A stretch of DNA of 64,000 nucleotides from UBA6623 sp965238125 (GTDB taxonomy: Bacteria > Acidobacteriota > Terriglobia > Bryobacterales > UBA6623), in NCBI GenBank assembly GCA_965238125.1, contig OZ250179.1, positions 2,418,001-2,482,000 of the forward strand, read 5' to 3'. The notes beneath the pieces were generated by a model. That model made no database searches and was not told the origin of the DNA. It was given only the letters and a program-made list of their open reading frames with translations. Every line of letters begins with the position of its first letter. The first letter of the stretch is position 1. Of this stretch, positions 15,549-24,643 are shown piece by piece. The position numbers and the translations under genes are program-made.

Positions 15549-17000
15549 ATGGCTGACGCAAAGAACTACCCCAACTACATCAACGGCGAATGGGTATCCA
15601 CCGAGGCAACTTTTGAAAACCGCAACCCGGCCGACACCCGTGAACTCGTCGGTACGTTCGCCAAGGGCTCGGCCGCCGACATCACGGCCGCGGCCGATGC
15701 CGCCGCGGCCGCCTTCCCTGCTTGGGCTTCGATGACCGCTCCCGCTCGCGGGGCATTCCTCTTCAAAATCGCCGATTGGCTCGAACACCGTCTCAACGAA
15801 CTCGGCGAGCAGATGACGCGCGAAGAAGGCAAGACCCTGCCCGAGGCCAAGGGCGAAACCATGCGGTCGATCAACATCTTCCGCTATTTCGCCGGCGAGG
15901 GTTCTCGCATGCCGGGCATGCTGGTGCCCTCCGAGCGCGACCGAGTGTTCATGTATGCGATTCGCAAGCCCATCGGAGTGGTCGGGCTCGTTACGCCCTG
16001 GAATTTCCCGAGCGCGATTCCGGCGTGGAAGCTGGCGCCGGCGCTGATCGCGGGCAATACGGTTCTGTTGAAGCCGGCTTCGGCCTCGCCGCTTAGCGCG
16101 TGGCGGCTGGCCGAGGCCTGCGATGCGGTCGGCATTCCCAAGGGCGTCGTGAACTTCGTCGCCGGCTCGGGGGCAGAGTTGGGCGAAACCCTGATCAACG
16201 CGAAACCGCTCAAAGCCGTCTCGTTTACCGGGTCGTGCGATACCGGGAATTGGCTTCACGCCCGGGCGTCGGAGCGGCGCCTGCGCATTCAACTCGAGAT
16301 GGGCGGCAAGAATCCGACGATTGTTCTCGCCGACGCGGATTTGAACAGCGCCGTCGGCAATACGATCAACGCGGCGTTCGGCTCGACCGGCCAAAAGTGC
16401 ACCGCCACCAGCCGTGTCATTGTCGAGGACGGCATCTACGACGCCTTTGTCGCCGCGCTGATCGAGAAAACCAAAGCTCTCAAAGTCGGTAATGGTCTCG
16501 AACCCGGCATCGATATGGGTCCGGCTATCGATCAGGCGCAACTCGACACGAACATTCGCTACATCGACATCGCGAACCAGGACGGAGCGAAACTCGAGGT
16601 TGGCGGCAACCGCCTCACCGGCGGCGACTACGACCACGGCTACTTTTTCGAGCCGACGGTCTACACCGGGGTCGAGGAAAATATGCGCATCGCGCAGGAG
16701 GAAATTTTCGGGCCCGTGCTGGCCGTGATGCGCGCGCGGGATTTCGATCACGCCATCGACGTCGCTAACAACGTCGCTTTCGGGCTGTCGGCGTCGATTC
16801 AGACGACGAATACGTCACGTATTTTCGAGTACGTCCAAAAGATCGAAGCCGGTCTGCTGACAGTGAATCTGCCGAGCGCGGGGGTCGAATACCAGCTTCC
16901 TTTCGGAGGCACGAAAGACTCGAGTTTCGGGCCTAAGGAACAGGGCCCGGCGGCCTTGGACTTCTATACGGATTACAAGACGGTTTACTTAAAATACTAG
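15549..17000 (+). CDS. aldehyde dehydrogenase, probable 2,5-dioxovalerate (alpha-ketoglutaric semialdehyde) dehydrogenase
   Basis: 483 residues, full length for the NAD(P)-dependent aldehyde dehydrogenase superfamily. TPWNFPSAIPAWK carries the oxyanion Asn152, LKPAS the cofactor Lys175, LEMGGKNP the general base Glu250, and STGQKCTATSR the catalytic Cys284. The sequence style (INGEWV start, EEGKTLPEAKGE, FGGTKDSSFGPKEQG) is that of alpha-ketoglutaric semialdehyde dehydrogenases. The gene is followed 116 bases later by a FAH-family 2-keto-3-deoxypentonate dehydratase, so the pair would turn a 2-keto-3-deoxypentonate into 2-oxoglutarate, the end of the Weimberg-type pentose/hexarate route. Substrate is inferred from context; succinate semialdehyde is the alternative. 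Cytosolic. Confidence 0.85.
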   Translation: MADAKNYPNYINGEWVSTEATFENRNPADTRELVGTFAKGSAADITAAADAAAAAFPAWASMTAPARGAFLFKIADWLEHRLNELGEQMTREEGKTLPEAKGETMRSINIFRYFAGEGSRMPGMLVPSERDRVFMYAIRKPIGVVGLVTPWNFPSAIPAWKLAPALIAGNTVLLKPASASPLSAWRLAEACDAVGIPKGVVNFVAGSGAELGETLINAKPLKAVSFTGSCDTGNWLHARASERRLRIQLEMGGKNPTIVLADADLNSAVGNTINAAFGSTGQKCTATSRVIVEDGIYDAFVAALIEKTKALKVGNGLEPGIDMGPAIDQAQLDTNIRYIDIANQDGAKLEVGGNRLTGGDYDHGYFFEPTVYTGVEENMRIAQEEIFGPVLAVMRARDFDHAIDVANNVAFGLSASIQTTNTSRIFEYVQKIEAGLLTVNLPSAGVEYQLPFGGTKDSSFGPKEQGPAALDFYTDYKTVYLKY

Positions 17001-17007
17001 TGTAGTG

Positions 17008-17100
17008 GGACCGGCTGAGAGCGGTCACGACTGTTGGCTTGGACCGGCAAGAGTGCCGGTCGCTACTGTCGGCTTGGACCAGCCGAGAGCTGGTCGCTAC
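17008..17100 (+). repeat. three tandem variant hairpins, family F
   Basis: Hairpins at 17009-17026 (GACCGGCT/AGCGGTC), 17042-17061 (GACCGGC/GCCGGTC) and 17078-17096 (GACCAGC/GCTGGTC), separated by GCTACTGTCGGCTTG-like spacers. Stem bases co-vary between units. Related units lie at 31042-31096. Located between the two pathway genes. Confidence 0.85.
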
Positions 17101-17116
17101 CGCGAAGCGAATCACC

Positions 17117-17965
17117 GTGAAACTTGCGCAGATCAAAGACTCCTCCGGCAACTTGAACGCCGCTATTGCCGAGAACGGCCGTTTTCGTCCCATCCCGGGC
17201 CATACCCTCGCGTCGCTCATCCAAGAGACGGAAACCGTAGGCCGAGGGCTGGCGGATCTCGCCTTGGAACTCGCCGACGACGACGCCCGACCGGGTCAAG
17301 CGGCGATCCCTATAAGCCCGTCGGAAGTCTGGGCCTGCGGCTGCACCTACGCCCCGAGCGCCGAGTTTCGCGACGCCGAGCACGGCGCGCGCGAAGGCTT
17401 CTATAGTTACGTCCACGATCCCGATCATCGGCCCGAGATTTTCTTCAAGGGAACCGGTCGGGTCTGCGTCGGCTCGGGCGAGGCCATCGGTATTCGCGCC
17501 GACTCGACCTTCACCGCCCCGGAACCCGAGTTAGCCGTCGTCATCAACAGCAAGGGAACGGTCCTCGGCTACACTCTCGGCAACGATGTTTCCGCGTGGG
17601 ATATCGAGCGCGAAAACCCGCTCTATCTACCGCAGTCAAAGGTCTACACGGCATGTTGTTCGCTCGGGCCGGTACTCGTCACGCCCGATGAAATTCCCGA
17701 CCCCTATAACCTCGACATGAGCTGCACGATCACGCGCGAAGGTGAGACGACGTTTGAAGGGTCGGTCTCGACCGACAAGCTGCGGCGCAAGATCGAGGAC
17801 CTCGTCGATTGCCTGCTCAAGAGCAATCCCGTTCCCGCCGCCACGGTGATCCTCACCGGCACCGGGATCATCGTCACTCAAGAGGCCGCCCTGGCCCCGG
17901 GCGACGTCGTGACGATCGAAGTGCCCGAGATCGGCAAGTTGATCAACCCGGCCGTGCTGGTGTAG
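17117..17965 (+). CDS. fumarylacetoacetate hydrolase-family protein, probable 2-keto-3-deoxypentonate dehydratase
   Basis: 282 residues from GTG at 17117 (VKLAQIKDSSG). The frame is open back to 17039, but that part translates family F hairpins. The fold is FAH-like; WACGCTYAPSAEFRD, SYVHDPDHRPEIFFKGTGR and APEPELAVVINSKG match the 2-dehydro-3-deoxy-D-arabinonate dehydratase subgroup, in which the acidic residues of EPEL and the Asp of NDVSAWDIE bind Mg2+. The reaction would be dehydration of 2-keto-3-deoxy-pentonate to 2,5-dioxopentanoate, which the upstream dehydrogenase oxidises. The first-step sugar dehydrogenase and acid dehydratase are not in the window. Confidence 0.85.
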   Translation: MKLAQIKDSSGNLNAAIAENGRFRPIPGHTLASLIQETETVGRGLADLALELADDDARPGQAAIPISPSEVWACGCTYAPSAEFRDAEHGAREGFYSYVHDPDHRPEIFFKGTGRVCVGSGEAIGIRADSTFTAPEPELAVVINSKGTVLGYTLGNDVSAWDIERENPLYLPQSKVYTACCSLGPVLVTPDEIPDPYNLDMSCTITREGETTFEGSVSTDKLRRKIEDLVDCLLKSNPVPAATVILTGTGIIVTQEAALAPGDVVTIEVPEIGKLINPAVLV

Positions 17966-18555
17966 CTTCAACCTTGCAAGTGTTCATTTGCGGAGTGCCG
18001 GCGTTTTCACCGCGGTAGCGAGCGGCGCTCTTGCTGGTCCTGCCCCGCGCTGGGGCAGGTCTCCAGGCCTGCCCATTACACACGGAGCTGCGCGAACGGT
18101 GCGCTACGCGCTTTCGTTTCGGAGTTTGGACGGACGGGGCGGTTTTATTGGGCCGGGGGCTTGGCCCGTCGCTTGCGCTCAGGGCTCTGAATCCGGCGCT
18201 TGACACCGCTGATAGGCTGAGCACAGCAAGGGGATTTGGTTGTTTCGGTAGCCGCCTCACGCGTCTTTCGCGCCTGAGCGCAAGCGCGGTCGGGGCTGCT
18301 CTTTTCCTACGCTACTTTCAGTGACTTGTCACGATTTGCCGGTCGAAGCCTCGGCACTTTCCGCCAGGTCATGACCCAACGGCACTAGAACCCTATTGCC
18401 GCGGCGGCATACCGCCGATCGAATAACAGGCGAACAAAAGGACTTTCAACCGAAGGCCTCGGCAGGAAACGCTAAGGCCCTGTGGTCCCGGTACGTCTTG
18501 CCGACCCGGCCGACGCTCCGCGCTGAGCGGAGCTGCAGGAAAAAGGTGGAATCTT
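17966..18555. other. 590-base intergenic region with repeats
   Basis: Holds a hairpin TGCCCC-GCGCT-GGGGCA (18041-18057) followed by GGTCTCCAGGCCTGCCCAT, shared with about 3962, and the intact family R hairpin at 18161-18194. The remainder shows no coding signal. A promoter for the 18556 gene must lie in its last part, but no clear boxes were seen. Confidence 0.6.
18161..18194 (-). repeat. family R hairpin, intact (empty IS110 site)
   Basis: On the minus strand it reads ATTCAGAGCCCTGAGCGC followed by AAGCGACGGGCCAA. ATTCAGAG equals the left junction of IS110 copy 1 and CCC(A/T)GAGCGCAAGCG equals the right junction of both copies, so this is what an unoccupied target looks like. Confidence 0.85.
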
Positions 18556-19944
18556 ATGAAACGACATTGCATCACACCCGGCACGGCCGCCCCCTCCCGC
18601 CGCCAACACTTTGGAGTCGCGGCGATCCAACTGGCCCTCGTGGCTCTCCTGCTCGGCCTCAGCGCTCACAAGGGGTCCGCCGACTCGATCCACCACACCC
18701 GCTACGCCCACCTATTCCCCGGCCTCGACGCGGGACAGAAAATCACCAACGCCATCCAAGCCCTGCCGAACGGCGTCGGAACCGTCGATGCCGGAGGCCT
18801 ACCGACCCCCCAGCGTCTCTCGGCCGTAACGGTTCCCCCGGGCGTAACGCTCCGGCTGCCGCCGGTCACCTTCGTCGTCTCGGAAACCCTCGTCGTGCGC
18901 CCCTCGGGTCGACTGATCGGCGCCGCATGGGGCAATCCCGGCCACACGAACCTCGTCGCCGCGGCGGAGTTACAAGGTCCGGTCATCCACGCCGCGAGCG
19001 AATCCTCCAACGGCTGGTGGCATTACGGCACGATCGAAAACCTGCGCGTCGCCGGGCACTCGCGGGCCACTGCCGCGACGGACTGCATCAAAGTCGATCG
19101 CATGGGCGAGGTGAGCCTGCTGCGAAACCTCAACTTGTCCCGCTGCCGCGAGTCCGGGTTAGGAATCACCGGCAGCCAAGCCGGCAGCGGTCGTATCGAG
19201 GGCGTCTCCGTGTTTGACAGCGGAAGAAGCGCCGTTCACCTTGACGGGATCACGAGCGGTATGATCATCAGCAGTCTTTCCGGTGACCGCAACCCCATAT
19301 TCCTTGAGATCACCGGCGTGCAAAGCGGCGGCGTCTCATTGGTTCTGTTGGACATGAAAGTCGAGCAGACCCTGGCTCGCTCCGATCCGGTGATTTCGAT
19401 TGACGGTTCGAAATCTCCTGTCCTGCTGACGATCATCGGCGGCACCTCGATCTCGTCCGCCACCCGCGACGACTGGATCCGCGTCACCAATTCCGGCCCC
19501 GGAGCCCACCCATACATCCAGATCATGGGAACTCGGGTCAGCCGCAAATACAAGAACCTGGTCAATGACCTCGGCTATAAAGTGCCCCACCAGGACCAAC
19601 GCATCACCCACTTCGCCTATGGCCGCAACGGCACCCGCCTGCACGTCGCTCTGGGTCGCTCGCTATTCGAAGACCTGGTCCTGTTCCAAGGCGGCCGCGA
19701 CCGCACGGCCTTCAACGAATGGCGTTCGCTCGAAGGCAAGTTATTGCGATCGGTGAGAAAATCCGGCCTGGCCGTGCCGCTCCAATCCACTTCTCCGCCC
19801 GAGTCCTGCAGGGGACAACTCGCCGGCGCGCAATACTACAGCACCACCGACCAACAACTCTGCACCTGCCGCAACGACGGCTTCGACAGCGCCTGGGTCC
19901 TCGAAGACAACCCAACCCACAACGGCCACTGCCAGGGAAACTAG
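18556..19944 (+). CDS. secreted protein, probable right-handed beta-helix
   Basis: 462 residues; AAGGTGGA lies 6 bases before the ATG. An N-terminal signal peptide is seen (FGVAAIQLALVALLLGLSAH, cleavage near 43). From residue 90 the sequence has short beta repeats with alternating hydrophobics (VTLRLPPVTFVVSETLVVRP, GTIENLRVAG, CIKVDRMGEVSLLRNLNLSR, GRIEGVSVFDSGRSAVHLDG), the pattern of pectate-lyase-like beta-helix proteins that bind or cleave polysaccharide, although no catalytic motif is evident. The C-terminal part (SPPESCRGQLAGAQYYST, QQLCTCRNDGFDSAW) is a small Cys-containing module. Function not assigned. Single gene in the IS-bracketed region. Confidence 0.7.
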   Translation: MKRHCITPGTAAPSRRQHFGVAAIQLALVALLLGLSAHKGSADSIHHTRYAHLFPGLDAGQKITNAIQALPNGVGTVDAGGLPTPQRLSAVTVPPGVTLRLPPVTFVVSETLVVRPSGRLIGAAWGNPGHTNLVAAAELQGPVIHAASESSNGWWHYGTIENLRVAGHSRATAATDCIKVDRMGEVSLLRNLNLSRCRESGLGITGSQAGSGRIEGVSVFDSGRSAVHLDGITSGMIISSLSGDRNPIFLEITGVQSGGVSLVLLDMKVEQTLARSDPVISIDGSKSPVLLTIIGGTSISSATRDDWIRVTNSGPGAHPYIQIMGTRVSRKYKNLVNDLGYKVPHQDQRITHFAYGRNGTRLHVALGRSLFEDLVLFQGGRDRTAFNEWRSLEGKLLRSVRKSGLAVPLQSTSPPESCRGQLAGAQYYSTTDQQLCTCRNDGFDSAWVLEDNPTHNGHCQGN

Positions 19945-20049
19945 ACCGGCCCGACCCTCGCTGACTGGGAAAAGATGGGGACTCTCTTCCGGAAATAACA
20001 CTGCGTGCGTACGATGCATTACTCTCAAGATCGCCAAACTAGCAAATCT

Positions 20050-20222
20050 CTTGAGCCGCGAAGCGGCGGCAGGAAAATAGCCCAGGGTGGAGGGAGGTGG
20101 GGCGGAACCCTGGGTACGAAACAAATCAGGTCGAGCCCTGAAGGGGCGGCAGGAGCGTCCCGACTCCCATTTTCATGGCGGTATTATGAACGCCAACGTT
20201 CAGAGAAACGGACTCTTCCGGA
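20050..20222 (+). repeat. dispersed repeat family B, full copy
   Basis: Contains GAAAATAGCCCAGGGT with ACCCTGGGT (hairpin), AGCCCTGAAGGGGCGGCAGG, then CCCATTTTCATGGCGGTATT and CAGAGAAACGGACT. The same order is found at 57645-57787; a degenerate copy is at 45216-45360 and a right half at 3690-3805. Confidence 0.85.
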
Positions 20223-20239
20223 AATCCCCCCCAAACGCG

Positions 20240-20272
20240 AAAGGGCGCGACCCGGTGGCCGCGCCCTTTTCG
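20240..20272. terminator. GC-rich hairpin, probable terminator
   Basis: AAAGGGCGCG (20240-20249) and CGCGCCCTTT (20260-20269) form a perfect 10-bp stem with a 10-base loop, 21 bases past the end of the minus-strand gene at 20291. T runs are short on either strand (TTTTCGTTTG on plus), so it is placed by position and stem. Confidence 0.6.
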
Positions 20273-20290
20273 TTTGCTTGGTTTCCAGCT

Positions 20291-20968
20291 CTAGAATTGC
20301 GGAAGCGTCGGACTGTTCGGCGCGGCGGCGGGCAGCCGGAAGCCGGGTTCGGTCGATGAGCCCGGTACGGCTCTGCCCTGAAGCTGGAATTGTTCTTCGC
20401 GTTGCAATTCGCCGCGGATCAGACCCAGCGCTTCGTTAACGCCCTTCATGTTGAGCACTTGCGCGACCGGGTCTTCGGGAGTGACCGCGACCAGCCGGCC
20501 TTCCTCGACGCTGAAGCGTCCCTGCGGATTGATGAGGCAGTAATAGTCCGTCTCGGGTTGCTTCTTCAGGAACAAAATAACCTGCTGATTGGGCAGGTAG
20601 GCGCCGCCGGCGCCGTGGATGTAGATGGCGTTTTCGAGGGTGTCTCCGCCGGTTTGCTCGACGGTGATCAGACCGCCGACATCACCGCGAATCGCTCGCG
20701 TCACGCTGAGGTCGACCAAGGTAAAGGGCAACTGCCCGCCGGCTGTGTCGACCACGCGCCCTGGTCGCGACCCGGCCACGGTCGCCAACACGACCGCGTC
20801 GGAGCTGAAGGTCATGCGGCCGAGGTTATCGAAGGTTTCCGCCCAGGAAGCCTGCAGGCCCGGAGGCGAGATAAAGTGCGACCGCACCATCGGGACAGCC
20901 AACAAAGCGACCACGACGCCGAGCGCCGCGGCCAACGATGCGAAGGTTGTGAATTGTTTCTTGGTCAT
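20291..20968 (-). CDS. secreted hypothetical protein
   Basis: 225 residues from ATG 20966-20968, with AAAGGAG 9 bases upstream. The N-terminus is one membrane/signal segment (FASLAAALGVVVALLAVPMV). The body contains a beta-rich domain (SSDAVVLATVAGSRPGRVVD, FTLVDLSVTRAIRGD, LITVEQTGGDTLENAIYIHG, LPNQQVILFLKKQ, YYCLINPQGRFSVEEGRLVA), reminiscent of secreted proteins that open with a short OB-like or beta-sandwich fold and are found in many environmental bacteria. The Pro/Gln-rich C-terminus looks disordered. No function recognised. It starts 14 bases after the 20983 gene and is probably co-transcribed with it. Confidence 0.7.
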   Translation of the reverse strand: MTKKQFTTFASLAAALGVVVALLAVPMVRSHFISPPGLQASWAETFDNLGRMTFSSDAVVLATVAGSRPGRVVDTAGGQLPFTLVDLSVTRAIRGDVGGLITVEQTGGDTLENAIYIHGAGGAYLPNQQVILFLKKQPETDYYCLINPQGRFSVEEGRLVAVTPEDPVAQVLNMKGVNEALGLIRGELQREEQFQLQGRAVPGSSTEPGFRLPAAAPNSPTLPQF

Positions 20969-20982
20969 CGCTGTTTACTCCT

Positions 20983-21276
20983 TTATTGGCATTCCAGGTC
21001 TTCAGCATCGATGCAGCCGTCGCCGTCGTTGTCGATGCCGTCAAAGCACTTCTTCTTCCTTTCACCCTTGCGGTCGTTGGTACACGAGCCGCCTCCTCCG
21101 CCACCACCATCGCCGCCGCAGTTGATTTCCGCGATCGTGGCGGCGTCATGGTCGTTGAAGTCGGGGAAACCGAGGAACATGTCGTTCATCCAGGATTTCC
21201 ATTTTGGCCCTGGCACGGTCACAGGATACACCCCCGCTGCGCCGAATACCACGTCTTTTCGCGCTGAACCCTGCAC
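20983..21276 (-). CDS. small protein with Ca2+-loop-like DxDxDG C-terminus
   Basis: 97 residues from GTG at 21274-21276, with GGAGG 4 bases upstream; the frame has no ATG before the stop at 21316-21318. Residues 53-65 include a long Gly run (GGDGGGGGGGSC), and the C-terminus CFDGIDNDGDGCIDAEDLEC repeats an Asp-rich loop like the calcium loops of dockerins and thrombospondin type 3 repeats, closed by three Cys. It has no signal peptide with this start, so its N-terminus may be lost or wrongly chosen: the IS1380 element lies directly upstream. Function unknown. Confidence 0.5.
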   Translation of the reverse strand: MQGSARKDVVFGAAGVYPVTVPGPKWKSWMNDMFLGFPDFNDHDAATIAEINCGGDGGGGGGGSCTNDRKGERKKKCFDGIDNDGDGCIDAEDLECQ

Positions 21277-21416
21277 ATCACCTCCGCCGGTAGGCGCCAG
21301 GGCTTGTCCGTCCGCTCACAGACGTTGATTGAGCGGACTGAACGGCGCTCCGGCCGACACTGCTCCCTGCGAAACCTTTTTGGAGCCAAAAACTGTTGAT
21401 CCTCGCCCGGGCAACA

Positions 21417-22748
21417 CTACCCACCCGGCACAGGCAGCGCCCAGATCCTATGCAGCATGTCGCCGAACAGCCGCCGGTTCAGATGTCCTTCGGCCAACAG
21501 CAGCCAATAGTACCGCGCATGCTTGACCAGCCTACCGCCCGTCTTCATCAGCCGCTGTTGCAAGCTCGTCAGCGACCAGCTCTTGATCCGTTGCGGCAGC
21601 CCAAGCCTCCGCCATAGGTTCCCCAGGTTATAGGCCAGCACGCTGAGTTGCAGTCGCACTTCGTTGGCCCGGAACCGATGGCATGACAGCCTTGTCCAAT
21701 GCGTCGCTTGTTTGCCTTCCTTGATCCACTGCTCCGCCGTGCCGCGCTTGTTGTAGAACCGCACCAGCGAGCGGCTCGGCAAGGCCATGCTCGTGACGAT
21801 GAAACCGACGCGAGGAAACAACTCACCTTAGTGATGCTCGACCTTCGCAACAACCCGCCGGGACTTCGACCAGCTCGCGGCCTGATACCGAAAGCTCCTG
21901 TAGCGCACCAGGGGCTTTGCGCTCGGCCTGCCCGGCGGACGAAACAGGATATCTTCGATCTCCAGCTCCAGGCTCTTGTTGGCCGGGATGCGAATCACGT
22001 AGTCCACGCCGCGCTCCTCCAACGTCTCGTAAATATCCGGCTTGGCGAAGGCGGCATCGGCCCGGAACGTCACCTGTTTGCCCTCCGCCTGTTGGCGTTC
22101 GATTTCCGGCAGCAGCAGCTCGTCCCAGTCCTCGGCGCTGGACACGTTGCCCGGTCGCAACTTTGCCGCCAAGCAATCGCCGTGCTGGTTGAACAGCAAC
22201 AGTGGGTGGTAGCAGACCGACTCGAAGTGGCCGTTGTAGGCGCTGCCTTCCTGCCGGCCGTGGACGAGGCTCTCGGTAGAGTCCATGTCCAGCACGACGC
22301 ACGCGGAGTCATCACCGGCCTCGGCTTGCGCGATCAACTCGCGGTTCACCGCCATCAGCCCGATCAGATTCTCGTCGCCGGCGAGCATGGCGGTCTCGAA
22401 GCTCTGCAGCCGGGAGGTCAGCGCCGCGCCGCGATCCCAGTTCTTCTTCGAGCCAATCAGCCGAAAGGTTGGATCGGCGGAGACACGAACGGCGTCGTTG
22501 AGATCCTCGTAGCCCGCCAAGCGGGAGTAGACCGACTGTCGCAGCAGATCGACGAACGGGAACTTCTTGTTCGAGCCTTGCCGCGAATCCGTCAGATGCT
22601 CGTCTATCAGCTTGCCTAGTCCGAGTCGTTCGTCCAGTTCGCGAATGAGAATCAGCCCGCCATCCGAGGTGACTCGCGATCCTTGGAAATCGACCTTGAG
22701 AAATCCATTGAAGGTGAGCTGAAACGGTTTGTTTTCTTTTTCACCCAT
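21417..22748 (-). pseudogene. IS1380-family transposase, interrupted by an in-frame stop
   Basis: The frame reads from ATG 22748 to TAA at 21828-21830 (306 residues, ending VAKVEHH) and then continues in the same frame (GELFPRVGFIVTSMALPSRS) to 21417. The two parts together have normal IS1380 length, about 443 residues. N-terminal FNGFLKVDFQGSRVTSDGG, DMDSTESLVHGRQEGSAYNG (first catalytic Asp), FRADAAFAKPDIYE (second Asp) and the C-terminal YNKRGTAEQWIKEGKQATHW (Glu region) are all present. A single C-to-T change of a Gln codon would explain the TAA. The element ends were not identified; the start codon overlaps the end of the neighbouring peptidase frame. Confidence 0.88.
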
Positions 22749-23361
22749 TGGGTGTTGATCTCCTCAGCGCCTTGAGTGCTTTCAAGCCCGCATAAATAAA
22801 GGCGTCCGAGTCCACCCGATGGTTAGCAGAACCGAAACTAAAGTGGAAATCCGGGCGAATGCAGGTTCGGTTCTTCGGGCCCTTGCGGTGATCAAGACCG
22901 AGGGTGTGGCCGATTTCCTGACAACCGACGTGCTTGTCGTCGATATCGTCGTAGCTGCCTCCGTCAAGGTAGGAACGGTGCTGTAGTGCTTCGGCCTTCA
23001 AAATCAAACAGGCCCCCGCATCGTATTCCAAGAGCCGAGCAATACCCAGCCAGCCGTTAGTTCCGTAGAATCCGGCATCAACTCGAATCTCGGCTCCGGT
23101 GGAGCCTTCGGGGAGCGTCATACAGGTTCCGCCCCAGTCATCAATCTCACCCTGCAGGACAGTCTGCCAGTGGTTCTGGAGCTCCGTAGTCCCTCCACCG
23201 ACCGATCCCACGGTGGAAGTGACCGATTTGTCACCCCAATGCCAACACCACCATTGGTTGCCGGCGTACAGGATGCCGCCCAGCGTCAGAGTGAACGCGG
23301 CCACGAAGAAACCCGCGAGCCACGTCGCCGCCCGCCCGCAGCTCATTTCTGATGATTGCAT
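22741..23361 (-). CDS. secreted metallopeptidase-like protein with QExxH motif, C-terminus overlapped by IS1380
   Basis: 206 residues; GGAGG lies 8 bases before ATG 23361. An N-terminal signal/membrane segment (LAGFFVAAFTLTLGGILYAG) precedes a region with four Cys. KHVGCQEIGHTLGLDH at 143-158 corresponds to the zincin pattern HExxHxxGxxH with the first His replaced by Gln148; Glu149, His152 and His158 are kept. Relatives with CQE(V/I)GHTxGLDH occur in actinobacteria, so the change may be a family trait; proteolysis is unproven. The last codons (RRSTPNG, TGA at 22741-22743) overlap the transposase start, so the native C-terminus was probably replaced when the IS inserted. Confidence 0.7.
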   Translation of the reverse strand: MQSSEMSCGRAATWLAGFFVAAFTLTLGGILYAGNQWWCWHWGDKSVTSTVGSVGGGTTELQNHWQTVLQGEIDDWGGTCMTLPEGSTGAEIRVDAGFYGTNGWLGIARLLEYDAGACLILKAEALQHRSYLDGGSYDDIDDKHVGCQEIGHTLGLDHRKGPKNRTCIRPDFHFSFGSANHRVDSDAFIYAGLKALKALRRSTPNG

Positions 23362-23546
23362 TGGTTCCGCCTCCTAACTACGTCTCGAAATCTGTACAAG
23401 ACCCTCGCCTGCAAGGTTCAAGATAGGCTGACTGCTCGGATAGTAACACGTATTGCCGATTCAATCTAGATGCCAAAAGTCGTAGTACTGAAAATACTCG
23501 TCGGCGCCGAAGTCGGCTCCAAGAGGCCCCGGCCGAGCGCGGCACC

Positions 23547-24643
23547 TATTGAGCCTCGCAAAACAAAGTGACACCTTTTTGGGGTACGTACGTCTTTGTA
23601 TGTATGGGAAATACAAAAGGCGTACGGCGGGATTTCGAGGCCCTGGAGAAGCGCCGTTTCAAAGCGATCCGGTTGGTCGAGCAAGGCTGTAGTCAGTCCG
23701 AGACAGCGAGGCGATTGAAGGTCGCGCGGCAAAGCGTCAGCGAGTGGCTGCGACGATACCGGCGTGACGGCGAAGCCGGGTTGCGCCAGGCCGGCCGCGC
23801 CGGCCGTAAGCCGCTGTTGGACGCCGCGCAGCTCGAACGCCTCGAGGCGTTGCTGCTGGAAGGCCCCGAGGCGCACGGCTTCCCGACGCCGCTGTGGAGC
23901 TGTCCGCGGGTCGCTCGTCTGATCGGAGACGAGTTCGGCGTGCGCTATCACGAGGGCCATGTCTGGAAGATCCTGCGGGCGCTCGGTTGGAGCCCGCAAC
24001 GGCCCGTCGGCAAAGCGCGGGAGCGCAACGAAGAGGCCATCCGCGGCTGGCAGCGCAAGACTTGGCCGGCCATTAAAAAAAAGCCCGCAAAGAAGAACGT
24101 ACGATCGTCTTCATCGACGAAAGCGGATTGAGTCAGAAGCCGCATCGTTGCCGCACCTGGGCGCCGCGCGGCGAGACACCGGTGTTGGAGTTCAACTTCA
24201 ACTGGGACAAGCTGTCGGTGTCGGCCGGGCTGACGTTGCGCAACTTTTACTTCCGGCTCTATCCCGGCGCGATCGGCGAGCTGGAGGTCATCGACTTCCT
24301 GAAGGCTTTGGTGCGCCACATCGACGGCCCACTGCTGATCGTCTGGGACCGGCTGCCGGCGCACCGCAGCCGCCTGGTGCGGGAGTTTATCCAGCTCTCC
24401 GAGGATCACATCGCAACGGAGTACTTGCCGCCCTATGCGCCGGAGTTGAACCCGGTGGAATACATTTGGGCGTACTGGAAGCAGCACGAGTTGCCCAACG
24501 TCTGCCCGAAGGACTACTGGGAACTCGACGAGCGCGCCCGCAAAGCGCTGCGGCGAATGCGCCGCAAACCGCGCTTGATTACCGCTTTCTGGAAACAGTC
24601 TTCTCTTTGTCTCGATTCACAGTATATTATGCGAGACTCAGTA
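23547..24643 (+). mobile_element. IS630-family insertion sequence, copy A
   Basis: Bounded by TA dinucleotides (23547, 24642) next to terminal inverted repeats: left TATTGAGCCTCGCAAAACA, right complement TACTGAGTCTCGCATAATA. Length about 1.1 kb. It is followed 121 bases later by a second, diverged element of the same type in the same orientation. Confidence 0.85.

Noticed and set aside
15531..16751. A 406-codon minus-strand frame opposite the aldehyde dehydrogenase
   Set aside because: It is a shadow of the intact dehydrogenase with conserved active-site residues on the plus strand.
20826..21149. A 107-codon minus-strand frame in another frame across the two small secreted genes
   Set aside because: It overlaps both supported frames, and its Ala/Thr/Arg-rich sequence has no start signal; the gene pair with ribosome-binding sites explains the region better.
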